A DNA stretch of 42,426 nucleotides from Firmicutes bacterium UBA5454 (GTDB lineage Bacteria; Bacillota; Clostridia; Caldicoprobacterales; DTU083): NCBI GenBank assembly GCA_002426555.1, contig DIQU01000001.1, positions 7,249-49,674 of the forward strand. The letters are read 5' to 3'. Below, one piece after another: positions 17,295 through 25,399 of this stretch. Below the pieces are notes generated by a model. The model had not been told where the DNA came from and did no database searches. It worked only from the letters and a program-made list of their open reading frames with translations. Position numbers and translations under genes: made by a program. Every line of letters begins with the position of its first letter. Within the stretch, counting starts at the first letter, position 1.

Positions 17295-17323
17295 ATTTTA
17301 TCCTATTAATATCAGCATTGCAA
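17295..17323 (-). promoter_or_regulatory. SigA-type promoter of asp23-like/fakA operon
   Basis: Minus strand TTGCAA (17318-17323), 17-base spacer, TAAAAT (17295-17300), 48 bases before the ATG. Confidence 0.7.
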
Positions 17324-17400
17324 TAAGAAGACAGTATTTCTTTTTACTTGAATGCTGTTTATGATTTTTTTCTTGCCAAATGAAATGGAAGGTGTTAAGA

Positions 17401-17406
17401 TATAAT
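17401..17406 (+). promoter_or_regulatory. Putative -10 element of rpmB
   Basis: TATAAT at 17401-17406, 46 bases before the rpmB ATG. No good -35 lies 16-18 bases upstream; TTGCCA at 17373 is 22 bases away. The call therefore rests on the -10 and position. Confidence 0.4.
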
Positions 17407-17451
17407 TCGCTGTAATAGCAGGATGTTGCCCGTTTTAAGGAGGTGTAATTC

Positions 17452-17640
17452 ATGGCAAAGGTATGCAGTATCTGCAACAAAGGGAAATTATTCGGCAATT
17501 CCGTGAGCCACTCTCATAGGAGGGGCAACCGTTCATGGGCGCCTAACCTGAAAAAGGTAAGAGCTGAAGTAAATGGTACCCATGTTACTTTGAACGTCTG
17601 CACCAGTTGCATTCGAGCAGGTAAGGTAAAGTCCATTTAA
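17452..17640 (+). CDS. rpmB: 50S ribosomal protein L28 (zinc-binding form)
   Basis: A 62-residue large-subunit ribosomal protein. It begins MAKVCSICNKG and contains the family signature SHSHRRGNRSWAPNLKKV; two Cys pairs (CSIC and CTSC) mark the zinc-binding form. AAGGAGGTG is well placed before the ATG. It stands alone on the plus strand, convergent with spoVM, and both are closed by the hairpin at 17671-17696. Confidence 0.98.
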   Translation: MAKVCSICNKGKLFGNSVSHSHRRGNRSWAPNLKKVRAEVNGTHVTLNVCTSCIRAGKVKSI

Positions 17641-17670
17641 GTTCTCTTGAAAGTTTAACTGATTAAATCG

Positions 17671-17696
17671 AAAAACGTGCATTTTGCACGTTTTTT
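17671..17696. terminator. Bidirectional terminator between rpmB and spoVM
   Basis: AAAAACGTGC and GCACGTTTTT form a 10-bp stem with a 5-base loop, with six T on the plus side and five T on the minus side. It lies 31 bases past rpmB and overlaps the stop codon of spoVM, so it can serve both. Confidence 0.9.
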
Positions 17697-17769
17697 ATCT
17701 GTTTTTTCCTGTTAACTTTTTCATTAGAAAACTTAAAAATCCGGGAAGTTTAATCACTATAATCCTCAT
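17695..17769 (-). CDS. spoVM: Stage V sporulation protein M (24 residues)
   Basis: A micro-gene of 24 codons plus stop, preceded by GGAGGTA eight bases before the ATG. The peptide starts MRIIVIKLPGFLSFLMKK and matches the SpoVM pattern of Bacillus, with IKLP followed by Phe-Leu and the Pro at position 9 that is essential there. SpoVM is an amphipathic helix that settles on the convex outer forespore membrane and anchors the coat ATPase SpoIVA. Position supports the call: between thiN and rpmB, as in Bacillus. The stop codon lies within the terminator stem. This establishes a spore-forming lineage; expression was not tested. Confidence 0.88.
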   Translation of the reverse strand: MRIIVIKLPGFLSFLMKKLTGKNR

Positions 17770-17776
17770 ACTGGTC

Positions 17777-17995
17777 TTACCTCCAATTACTTAAACTGAG
17801 GATGCCGACTATGATAAGCGCTAAACCCAGCAAAAACAACCATACCCAGGGTGGTGTAATTATCAATAACAAAAGAGTGCCAAAACCAATCAACAAAATT
17901 GACAATGGGTTCGGCTTTCTACCGGGTTTATGGGGTTTATGTGGAGAACTGCATATTTTATGTGCTTTTCTCCGATTCCAGAAGAAAATGTACAT
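17777..17995 (-). CDS. Small membrane protein upstream of spoVM, function unknown
   Basis: I do not recognise this protein. From the ATG at 17995 it has 72 residues: a basic, His/Pro-rich N-terminal part (with PHKPHKPGRKPNP), then one or two hydrophobic stretches (SILLIGFGTLLLLII, then VWLFLLGLALIIVGILSL) and a short end. The two hydrophobic runs are split by TPP, suggesting a hairpin in the membrane. An earlier ATG at 18046 would add 17 basic residues but lacks a ribosome binding site, whereas AAGG lies six bases before 17995. It ends 7 bases before the spoVM start, so it is probably co-transcribed with the stp-prkC-rsgA-rpe-thiN series and with spoVM. Confidence 0.6.
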   Translation of the reverse strand: MYIFFWNRRKAHKICSSPHKPHKPGRKPNPLSILLIGFGTLLLLIITPPWVWLFLLGLALIIVGILSLSNWR

Positions 17996-18079
17996 ACGAA
18001 ACCTTGCCTTCCAGGCAACCAGCAGTCGCCTATGCTTATATAACATAATATTCAGAAGGCAGGAAAAAGTGAATTATTT

Positions 18080-18715
18080 TTAATCTTCTGTCAGAACGAC
18101 CATCAGCCAACCGGTCTTAACTTTAATCTCCACATATTTTTCCATAAAGATATTGCTTATTCCATAAGGGGCACTCAACGGCATCTCCTGATTACATATG
18201 GGATATTGAAGCCCTTTGACGGATTGTATGACCACATTATCACCTAGTGGAAGAAGCGAGAGAATTTGACCGGGTTCTGCATTTAAGGTGAAACCTTTAT
18301 TTGATACCTTTATTTGATTATGACTGTGTAATATCGTGGCATCAATACCCATTTCAGCCAGTTTCACCAACACCATAACATTTGCATATGAATGATCCCA
18401 ACGCTTGCCCAAAGCACCCAGCAATATTACTTGCTTTGCTCCCAACTCAAGGGATGCATTGGCAGCCAACTCGGTATCAGTTTCATTTTTGATCACTGGA
18501 TGGGTTTTTATAGACACACCTTTTCTCTTATACTGCTCCAGCAAAGCATGATCAACTGAATCAAAATCACCTACTACGAGATCCGGTTCCAGCCCTAAAA
18601 CACAAAGGTGGCGTATTCCCCCATCACAGCAGACAATTTTATCAAAATCAGGCATTATCAGCTTCAGTTTTTCCACATCACCTAAATCACCATTGGAGAT
18701 GATTGCGACCTTCAT
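18080..18715 (-). CDS. thiN: Thiamine pyrophosphokinase
   Basis: Makes thiamine pyrophosphate from thiamine and ATP. The 211-residue protein has CCDGGIRHL near residue 30, the metal/phosphate motif VVGDFDSVD near 48, NETDTELA near 78 and GALGKRWDHSYAN near 100, all diagnostic of the family; the C-terminal thiamine-binding part has LSAPYGISN. Its ATG overlaps the rpe stop by four bases (ATGA). Gene order rsgA-rpe-thiN-(x)-spoVM follows Bacillus. Confidence 0.95.
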   Translation of the reverse strand: MKVAIISNGDLGDVEKLKLIMPDFDKIVCCDGGIRHLCVLGLEPDLVVGDFDSVDHALLEQYKRKGVSIKTHPVIKNETDTELAANASLELGAKQVILLGALGKRWDHSYANVMVLVKLAEMGIDATILHSHNQIKVSNKGFTLNAEPGQILSLLPLGDNVVIQSVKGLQYPICNQEMPLSAPYGISNIFMEKYVEIKVKTGWLMVVLTED

Positions 18716-19371
18716 TTACTTCCTTCTTCCCTGAGCTTGGCTATCATGGAAACAGGATCACCGGTTGCGTATACAGCAGAGCCTGCTATAAAACATGAGG
18801 CACCAGCCTTGGCCACCTGATTGATATTTTCCATGGAAATACCTCCATCTACCTGGATAATTGCTTTACTATTGGTTTTTTCTATCATTTCCTTTAGATT
18901 GCCTATTTTCTGCAACATGTTGGGGATGAATTTCTGACCACCAAAACCGGGGTTTACTGTCATTAACATAACCATATCCAAATCCTGCAGCACATAATCT
19001 AAAACATTTAGCGGAGTTGAAGGATTCAAACCCACTGCTGCACCGACTCCTCTATCCTTTAAATATGCGATAGATCTATGTAAATGAGGCAGTACTTCAG
19101 CATGAATTGTAATGCTGTCTGCGCCCGCTTTAATAAACTCATCTGCAATATCCAGGGGATTATCCATCATGAGATGAACATCAAATGGTATCTTTGTAAA
19201 AGGCCTGATTGTTTTGACTATCACAGGTCCAAATGTGAGATTTGGTACATAATGCCCGTCCATGATATCAATGTGGATCAAATCAGCCTTAGCTTTCTCC
19301 AGAAGAGTCATCTCTTCACCTAATCTTGATAAATCTGCTGATAATATTGATGGTGCTATTTGTATCACCAT
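18712..19371 (-). CDS. rpe: Ribulose-phosphate 3-epimerase
   Basis: Interconverts ribulose 5-phosphate and xylulose 5-phosphate in the pentose phosphate pathway. A 219-residue TIM barrel with APSILSADLSRLGEE at the N-terminus, the metal site HIDIMDGHYVPNLTFG near 33, the MTVNPGFGGQKF loop near 137 and the DGGIS...GSAVY phosphate site near the end. The ATG at 19371 follows AGGAGGAATGC. It starts inside the last codons of rsgA (7-base overlap) and overlaps thiN by 4. Confidence 0.97.
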   Translation of the reverse strand: MVIQIAPSILSADLSRLGEEMTLLEKAKADLIHIDIMDGHYVPNLTFGPVIVKTIRPFTKIPFDVHLMMDNPLDIADEFIKAGADSITIHAEVLPHLHRSIAYLKDRGVGAAVGLNPSTPLNVLDYVLQDLDMVMLMTVNPGFGGQKFIPNMLQKIGNLKEMIEKTNSKAIIQVDGGISMENINQVAKAGASCFIAGSAVYATGDPVSMIAKLREEGSK

Positions 19372-20243
19372 GCATTCCTCCTATACTCATTTATTTCTTT
19401 AATAAATTTTATATATCTCCGGTATCTGCCTTCAGGCAGTTCACCATTTTTTACAGCTTCCCTTACCATGCAGTCCGGTTCTGTAACATGAGCGCAGCTA
19501 TTGAAATAACATTTATGACGATATTTTTCATACTCCGGATAGCACTCCTGCAGTTCCGATGGCTCACAGTCTGCCAAATCCATCTGACTGAAGCCCGGTG
19601 TATCAACAATCATACCACCATATAGCAGATTCAGCAACTCCACATGGCGGGTTGTGTGCCTTCCCCTCTTCTGTTTTTTGCTGATATCGCCTATTTTCAA
19701 GTCCAAAGAGGGATAAAGACGATTTATGATTGAAGATTTCCCCGTACCGGATTGACCGGCCAGCGCAGTAATCCCCTTCAGCCCCCTGCCAAGCTCTTCC
19801 ATACCCTGACCATATTTACTGGATACACAATAAACAGGATAGGCAGCAGCTTTGTAATCTTTTACCAAAACTTCTATTTTTTCTGATGATGCCAAGTCAA
19901 TTTTATTAACTATCAGTACTATGGAGATATTCATCCGCTCTGCTGATATGAGCAGCTTATCCACAAGATTCATGTCGGGCTCGGGCTGAGCTGCTGCCAA
20001 CACCACAGCAAGGTGGGTAATATTTGCAACAGGGGGTCGCTTCAAGGTGTTTTTTCTTGGAAGGATTTCTTCCAGGGAACCCTCTATTACTTGAGTTTCC
20101 GGAATAAATCGAACATGATCTCCAACCATGGGAGTGATGCCCTGCTTTCGAAATTTCCCCCTGGCTCTGCATCGAAAGATCTCCCTATCGGAAAAAACAT
20201 CGTAAAATCCGCCTATACCTTTCACAATTATGCCTTCCCTCAT
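19365..20243 (-). CDS. rsgA: Small ribosomal subunit biogenesis GTPase RsgA
   Basis: Circularly permuted GTPase that checks late maturation of the 30S subunit. The 292-residue protein has an N-terminal OB fold (about 1-70), then G4 (VNKID) before the P-loop GQSGTGKSSI and G3 (DTPGFSQ), the permuted order that defines the family, and a C-terminal zinc knuckle with Cys...Cys-x-His...Cys (CYFNSCAHVTEPDC). It overlaps prkC by 4 bases and rpe by 7. In Bacillus RsgA (CpgA) is a substrate of PrkC, encoded just upstream here. Confidence 0.96.
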   Translation of the reverse strand: MREGIIVKGIGGFYDVFSDREIFRCRARGKFRKQGITPMVGDHVRFIPETQVIEGSLEEILPRKNTLKRPPVANITHLAVVLAAAQPEPDMNLVDKLLISAERMNISIVLIVNKIDLASSEKIEVLVKDYKAAAYPVYCVSSKYGQGMEELGRGLKGITALAGQSGTGKSSIINRLYPSLDLKIGDISKKQKRGRHTTRHVELLNLLYGGMIVDTPGFSQMDLADCEPSELQECYPEYEKYRHKCYFNSCAHVTEPDCMVREAVKNGELPEGRYRRYIKFIKEINEYRRNAW

Positions 20244-22159
20244 TCGCCATTCCTTTCATTGCTTTCAAACTCCACTGTCTGGGTTCCGAAATATTCATTG
20301 TCAATCCAGATGGCATAGCTTTGTACGCCTTTTCCCTGTACAATTATTTCTATATCTCCATCTGTGGGAGAGTGCTTCTTATTATGGATTAACTTATCAT
20401 CTGAAGTACGAATAATCTGCACTCGTACACTTCTGCTCCCCTTTAAGTCGCTAATTGTGATTTTTTTACTTGAAACAGGCTCTTCTCCCAGACTTATCCA
20501 CAAATCTACCTTTCTGCCCTGTTCTACATTGCTTCCGGGTTCCGGTGACTGACGGTATATAATCCCAGCCTTCACACTGCTGTTGTACTCTCTTGTCACA
20601 ACACCTTTTATCAAATTTGCACCTTTCAACATTTTATCTGCCAGGTCTTCGGTTAGGTTTATGTATTTTTCTACTACAGTCGTGTTATCTTCAGGACCTT
20701 TGCTGATATAAAGCAAAACTTCAGAGCCCTCTGGTACTTCATGCCAGGCAGGCGGGTCTTGCCTTACCACATGACCGCTTGCGATATCACTGCTTATATA
20801 TTCTGGATCCATAAGCTTAAAGCCCAGATTTTGTAAATCGACCTCTGCTTTACGCTGAGAATAGCTGACCACATCCGGTACAGTAATCATCTTTACGCCG
20901 CTGCTCATAATCACATAGACTATGCTGTTTGTCTTAACCACTGTATCTTCTTGAGGATTCTGGGATATGATTCTGCCTTCTTCAACAGTATCGTCATAGC
21001 GCCAATCTTCAATTTTCAGTATCAATCCACTGCTTTTCAGGATTTCCCGGGCTTCTGATTCATCGTTACCTGCCAACATGGGAACCGGTATGTCTTCTTG
21101 ATGGAAGTTCTGCATATATATACTGCTAATAACCATAAACAAAACCATCAGGATCACAGTAGATGCTATCACAGAAACAGTAATCAACAACCAGCTTCTA
21201 CCCTTGTTTTTTTCCTCTTCCGGTTCTTGAGCACTGTCCGTACCCTGATTTACTTCTCCGCTGTCGATGTTATTAAGAGCAGGAATAATCATGGTAGCTT
21301 GATCGTCTTCCAAATACCGTTTGACATACTTACCATCTGGTTCCTTCAAGGCTTTTTGCAGATCTGCAAGCATCTCGGATGCATCATGGTACCTTTTATC
21401 CAAATCCTTTTCGATTGCACGCTGGATTATGTATTGAATACTCATAGGAATTTTAGAATTAATCTCCCCGGGAGGCGTCACCTTTTCCTGAATGTGTTTT
21501 AATGCTACAGATATTGCGCTTTCTCCTTCAAAAGGTACTACTCCTGTTACCATCTCATATAAAACAATACCCAGTGAATAAATGTCGGTTTTTTTATCAA
21601 CATAACCTCCCCTGGCCTGCTCGGGGGAAAAATAATGTACAGAGCCAATGACCTTTGAATCAGCCATGGTTACAGTAGAAGATGTAACAGCTCTGGCAAT
21701 ACCAAAATCTGCTACCTTGGCAGTGCCTTCCTTGTTGATCAAGATATTTTGCGGCTTGATATCCCTATGTACGATATTATTGTCATGGGCATGCTGGAGA
21801 GCAGAACAAATTTCAGAAGCAATACGAACGGCTTCTTCCATAGATAATCTGCCTTCTCTTCGTATTCGGTTCTTTAATGTTTCTCCATCCACATATTCCA
21901 TAACGATATAATGAATATCGTCTTCTTGACCGACATCGTACATATTGACAATATTCGGATGCGAAAGACTGGCTGCAGCCTGGGATTCCCTGTTGAATCG
22001 AGCAATGAATTCATCGTTTTCCGCTAGATCAGGTTTTAATATTTTAACTGCTACAATTCGTTTCAGGAGTCTGCAATTGGCCTTGTAGACAACTGCCATG
22101 CCTCCGTCGCCTGATTTTTCCAGCAACTCATATCTGTCTCCCAATATCTTACCCAGCAA
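20240..22159 (-). CDS. prkC: Membrane Ser/Thr protein kinase with PASTA domains (PrkC/Stk1)
   Basis: Sensor kinase of the cell surface; homologues bind muropeptides and lipid II outside and phosphorylate translation, cell-wall and spore-germination factors inside. The 639-residue protein has a Hanks-type kinase domain (about 8-265) with VKILK, HRDIKPQN near 131 and DFG near 151, an acidic linker, one membrane segment (about 322-348, WLLITVSVIASTVILMVLF), three extracellular PASTA repeats (about 355-555) and a C-terminal beta-rich tail of about 60 residues. I chose the TTG at 22159, 6 bases after GAGGTG, giving MLGKILGDRYEL; the in-frame GTG at 22168 is part of the ribosome binding site. It overlaps stp, its cognate phosphatase. 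Confidence 0.96.
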   Translation of the reverse strand: MLGKILGDRYELLEKSGDGGMAVVYKANCRLLKRIVAVKILKPDLAENDEFIARFNRESQAAASLSHPNIVNMYDVGQEDDIHYIVMEYVDGETLKNRIRREGRLSMEEAVRIASEICSALQHAHDNNIVHRDIKPQNILINKEGTAKVADFGIARAVTSSTVTMADSKVIGSVHYFSPEQARGGYVDKKTDIYSLGIVLYEMVTGVVPFEGESAISVALKHIQEKVTPPGEINSKIPMSIQYIIQRAIEKDLDKRYHDASEMLADLQKALKEPDGKYVKRYLEDDQATMIIPALNNIDSGEVNQGTDSAQEPEEEKNKGRSWLLITVSVIASTVILMVLFMVISSIYMQNFHQEDIPVPMLAGNDESEAREILKSSGLILKIEDWRYDDTVEEGRIISQNPQEDTVVKTNSIVYVIMSSGVKMITVPDVVSYSQRKAEVDLQNLGFKLMDPEYISSDIASGHVVRQDPPAWHEVPEGSEVLLYISKGPEDNTTVVEKYINLTEDLADKMLKGANLIKGVVTREYNSSVKAGIIYRQSPEPGSNVEQGRKVDLWISLGEEPVSSKKITISDLKGSRSVRVQIIRTSDDKLIHNKKHSPTDGDIEIIVQGKGVQSYAIWIDNEYFGTQTVEFESNERNGE

Positions 22160-22916
22160 TAACTTCACCTCTGTTCTCTTTACCGGTGTATCTGGCTGCG
22201 ACTATGGTGATATCATCAGCACCACCTGAAGCTAATGCCTTGTTTCCCAAGAACCATGTAAGTTTATCCATAGCTGTATCCGCTGGCAGCTCCTTAATGC
22301 TTTCCTCAATATTTACATAGTTTGTTAAGCCATCAGTACATAAAAGTACAATATCTCCATCTTTGAGAACACCTTCAAAGCAGTCGACTTTTATTTTGTC
22401 CTCAGTACCCAAAGCTCTGGTGATTATATTCTTCTTAGGATGCAATTCCATTTCATCTTCTGTAATGCTGCCATTGTCCAGCAATTCCTGTACAAGCGAA
22501 TGATCACGGGTAATCTGGCTTACTGTATCCTTGCGGATTAGATAACAACGGCTGTCGCCAATATGTGCAACATGGAATTGCTTATTATGGAATACAGCCA
22601 TTGTAAAAGTTGTACCCATACCGTAGAACTGCATATTGCACTGAGACAAGTTGAAAATTTTTTCATTGGCTTCTTCGATAGAAGATAACAGCGCTTGTAT
22701 AAATTCCTCTGAGGACTGCAGTTCTCCGCTCTTATTTGTAAAATAAGCGACAACATGCTCCACTGCCAGCTTGCTTGCCAGATCGCCTGCATTGTGACCG
22801 CCCATGCCATCGGCAACTATCATGAAAGCAGTATTTTGCTTTCCTTCATGCACATGGCAATAATCTTCATTGGATTTTCTCTGTAAGCCTTTATGGCTGA
22901 ACGAAGCGTATTCCAT
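22149..22916 (-). CDS. stp: PP2C-type Ser/Thr phosphatase (Stp1/PrpC)
   Basis: Metal-dependent phosphatase that reverses PrkC phosphorylation. The 255-residue protein has KSNEDYCHV near 14, VADGMGGHNAGDLAS near 34, HIGDSRCYL near 120, LLCTDGLTNYV near 180 and GADDITIVAARY near the end: the metal-binding aspartates of motifs I, II, VIII and XI. The ATG follows AAGGGGG. It is the usual upstream partner of prkC and overlaps it by 11 bases, so the two products are made together. Confidence 0.96.
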   Translation of the reverse strand: MEYASFSHKGLQRKSNEDYCHVHEGKQNTAFMIVADGMGGHNAGDLASKLAVEHVVAYFTNKSGELQSSEEFIQALLSSIEEANEKIFNLSQCNMQFYGMGTTFTMAVFHNKQFHVAHIGDSRCYLIRKDTVSQITRDHSLVQELLDNGSITEDEMELHPKKNIITRALGTEDKIKVDCFEGVLKDGDIVLLCTDGLTNYVNIEESIKELPADTAMDKLTWFLGNKALASGGADDITIVAARYTGKENRGEVIAG

Positions 22917-22925
22917 AGAACCCCC

Positions 22926-23981
22926 TTATTTCAAATAATTTATTTTTAATTGCCCGCAGGCTCCTTGAATATCCTGTCCCATTTCTCTTCTGCGGGTTAC
23001 ATTGATGCCGGCTGATTTTAAAATGGAAGTAAAAACCTTGATAGTTTTTTCGTTGCTGCGTTTCTGATTGCTGTGACTGTTTTCGTTTAATGGTATAAGA
23101 TTAACATGGCAGGGAAATCCTTTCAGCAGTGCAGCCAGTTCATGAGCCTGGTACGGGCTGTCATTGATTCCTTCAATCAGAGCATATTCAAATGTGATTC
23201 TCCTGCCTGTTTTATTAAAATAAAAACGGCTTGCTTTCATTATATCATTAATGGAATATACATTGGCAATTTTCATGATCTTTTTGCGGGTTTCATCGTC
23301 AGCTGCGTGTAAAGATACAGCCAAATTGATGCTGAGATCTTCTTCTGCCAGTGCAAGGATTTTAGGAATCAAGCCACAGGTAGAAAGAGTAATGTTCCGA
23401 TACCCCAGATTGAAGCCCTTTGGTTCATGTATCTGATGAAGGAAGCGCAAGGTGTTGTCATAATTGTCCAAAGGCTCGCCGCTGCCCATCAGAACTACGC
23501 AGCCTATGGAAGGAGGGTCCCCCCAGCCTAAATTGGCGATATCCCGATTGACAGCCAATACCTGTGCCATCATTTCCCCGGCTGTCAGGTTTCGAGCCAG
23601 TCCTTTTGTTGCAGAAGCACAAAAACTGCAGCCCATGGCACAGCCCACCTGAGTAGAAAGACATATCGTATTACCATGATAATATTTCATGACAACACAT
23701 TCAATAATATTATTATCATGGAGCAAAAACAAATATTTCATCGTAAGTTTGTCATTGGAGGTTAATCTCTTAAGTTGATGTAAGGTGCTGATAGTATAAT
23801 GTTCTTCCAGCTTTTCAATAAGGACTTCAGGTATATTGGTCATCTCAGAGAAAGAATAAACACCTTTGGACAGCCAATGGATAATCTGTTCCCCTCGATA
23901 AGGTTTTTCCCCTATGCTGATCATGTCAGTCTTTAATTCCTCCAGGCTGCGATCCAGGATATCGATTTTGTGATCCAACAT
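22926..23981 (-). CDS. rlmN: Dual-specificity rRNA/tRNA methyltransferase RlmN (radical SAM)
   Basis: Radical SAM enzyme that methylates C2 of A2503 in 23S rRNA and of A37 in some tRNAs. The 351-residue protein has an N-terminal accessory domain (GEKPYRGEQIIHWLSKGVYS near 27), the iron-sulfur triad in CAMGCSFCASATKGL near 113, MGSGEPLDNYDN near 165, and the conserved late Cys of the family in GACGQLKINYLK. It follows rsmB by one base and has AGGAGG nine bases before the ATG. Confidence 0.96.
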   Translation of the reverse strand: MLDHKIDILDRSLEELKTDMISIGEKPYRGEQIIHWLSKGVYSFSEMTNIPEVLIEKLEEHYTISTLHQLKRLTSNDKLTMKYLFLLHDNNIIECVVMKYYHGNTICLSTQVGCAMGCSFCASATKGLARNLTAGEMMAQVLAVNRDIANLGWGDPPSIGCVVLMGSGEPLDNYDNTLRFLHQIHEPKGFNLGYRNITLSTCGLIPKILALAEEDLSINLAVSLHAADDETRKKIMKIANVYSINDIMKASRFYFNKTGRRITFEYALIEGINDSPYQAHELAALLKGFPCHVNLIPLNENSHSNQKRSNEKTIKVFTSILKSAGINVTRRREMGQDIQGACGQLKINYLK

Positions 23982-23982
23982 T

Positions 23983-25392
23983 TCAAGATAACCTCCTCAT
24001 CCTGGAAATAAAAAACCCGTCCATTTGATGCAGGGATGGAATCAATTGAATCATGCTGTCTTTTACGGCATCCTTTAAGTTGTCCGGAACAAAAGGAGAT
24101 GGATCCTCCAGCTTAAATTGTTGATGACATTCCAAAAAGTCCCAAATTAAATTCTGGTTTTCTTCCAAATTTAAAGTACAGGTGCTGTATACAAGCACTC
24201 CACCCGGTTTTACATATTCACAGCATACATCCAGAATTTTCCTTTGTAATGCAGGCAGTTTTTTTAAAGCTTTAGGAGTGATCTTCAATTTTATATCTGG
24301 CTTGTTATTTATGGTACCCAGCCCCGAACAGGGAACATCGACTAATACCCGATCAAACTTTTCCTTGAATTGGGAATGAAAAACAGCTGCATCCATAAGC
24401 ATTGGTTCAATGATTTTAGCTCTCATGCGACGGATATTCCGATTAATTAAATCCAATCGGTGAGCATGAATATCCCAAGCCATTATTTGACCCTTTCCCA
24501 ACATTCGCTCAGCCATATGCGTGGCCTTCCCGCCTGGAGAACTACAAGCATCCAAAATCAGCTCACCAGGCTTAGGATCTGTTATATAAGTGTCCAGCAT
24601 GGAGCTTTCTCCCTGAACCGTAAAAAGACCTTCCTTATATAAACTGTTTTTCTCCAGGTCACCCATAGCTGATATACGAAGGGCTTCTTCCATGTGAAAT
24701 CCGCCTTGAACTTCCATGCCGCTTTCCTGTAGTTTTTTTTTCAGGCTGGCTGGTGAAATTTTATTGACGTTAACACGAATGGAAACTCCGCCGTCTTCAT
24801 CCATGGGTTTCATAATGGCTTCTGTTGTATCAGGTCCATAATCTACAAGCCACTTTTCTGTTAACCACTGAGGGAAACCATATTTAAAAGACAGTTTTTC
24901 ATCTATTGGCAGACTTTCTTCAGGCTTGAGCAACTCATCTTTGTTTCGTGATAGATTTCGCAAAGTACCATTGACAAAGCCCTGCAAGCCGGAAAAACCA
25001 TATGCTCTGCACAATTTTACAGCTTCATTGCATGCTGCAGAATCAGGAACCTTATCCATATACAGGATTTGATAAGCACCCATACGTAATATGTTTCGTA
25101 CCCAAAAATTAAGCTTTTTCATATTGGCCAGCTTGTCTAAAATCAAATCAATTGTAATTTGTTTTTCCAGGGTACCATATACCAAACGGCTGACAAAAGC
25201 AGTATCTCGTGCATCCAATGGATGATTTCGCATATTTTCCTTTAAACTTATATTAGCAAAACGTGCATCCTGGTTTACGTCTTTGAGAATTTGTAAAGCA
25301 ACTCTTCGAGCTGAATTCTTCCTGTTCATTTTAAATTTAGAGTTACCAGACCCAGCTGGAGCTTTTTTCTGTTCCATTGCCTTATAATTCAT
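23983..25392 (-). CDS. rsmB: 16S rRNA (cytosine-967-C5) methyltransferase RsmB
   Basis: SAM-dependent methyltransferase of the small subunit rRNA. The 469-residue protein has an N-terminal NusB-like RNA-binding domain (about 25-160, with ARRVALQILKDV and AACNEAVKLCR) and a Rossmann catalytic domain with DACSSPGGKATHMAE near 280, DVPCSGLGTI near 350 with the first catalytic Cys, and YSTCTL near 405 with the second. Its start region MNYKAMEQKKAP is unusually polar, and the ribosome binding site is 14 or more bases away, so the true start could be a later Met. Lies between fmt and rlmN, the Bacillus order. Confidence 0.94.
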   Translation of the reverse strand: MNYKAMEQKKAPAGSGNSKFKMNRKNSARRVALQILKDVNQDARFANISLKENMRNHPLDARDTAFVSRLVYGTLEKQITIDLILDKLANMKKLNFWVRNILRMGAYQILYMDKVPDSAACNEAVKLCRAYGFSGLQGFVNGTLRNLSRNKDELLKPEESLPIDEKLSFKYGFPQWLTEKWLVDYGPDTTEAIMKPMDEDGGVSIRVNVNKISPASLKKKLQESGMEVQGGFHMEEALRISAMGDLEKNSLYKEGLFTVQGESSMLDTYITDPKPGELILDACSSPGGKATHMAERMLGKGQIMAWDIHAHRLDLINRNIRRMRAKIIEPMLMDAAVFHSQFKEKFDRVLVDVPCSGLGTINNKPDIKLKITPKALKKLPALQRKILDVCCEYVKPGGVLVYSTCTLNLEENQNLIWDFLECHQQFKLEDPSPFVPDNLKDAVKDSMIQLIPSLHQMDGFFISRMRRLS

Positions 25393-25399
25393 TTATTTC

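Noticed and set aside
17373..17406. TTGCCA as the -35 of rpmB
   Set aside because: It is 22 bases from the TATAAT, too far for a SigA promoter; only the -10 is listed, with low confidence.
19326..19625. 99-codon open frame on plus over rpe/rsgA
   Set aside because: Antisense to two conserved genes. Its hydrophobic composition is what the complement of those codons produces; no family match.
21098..21502. 134-codon open frame on plus over prkC
   Set aside because: Antisense shadow of the kinase linker and membrane segment, without a ribosome binding site.
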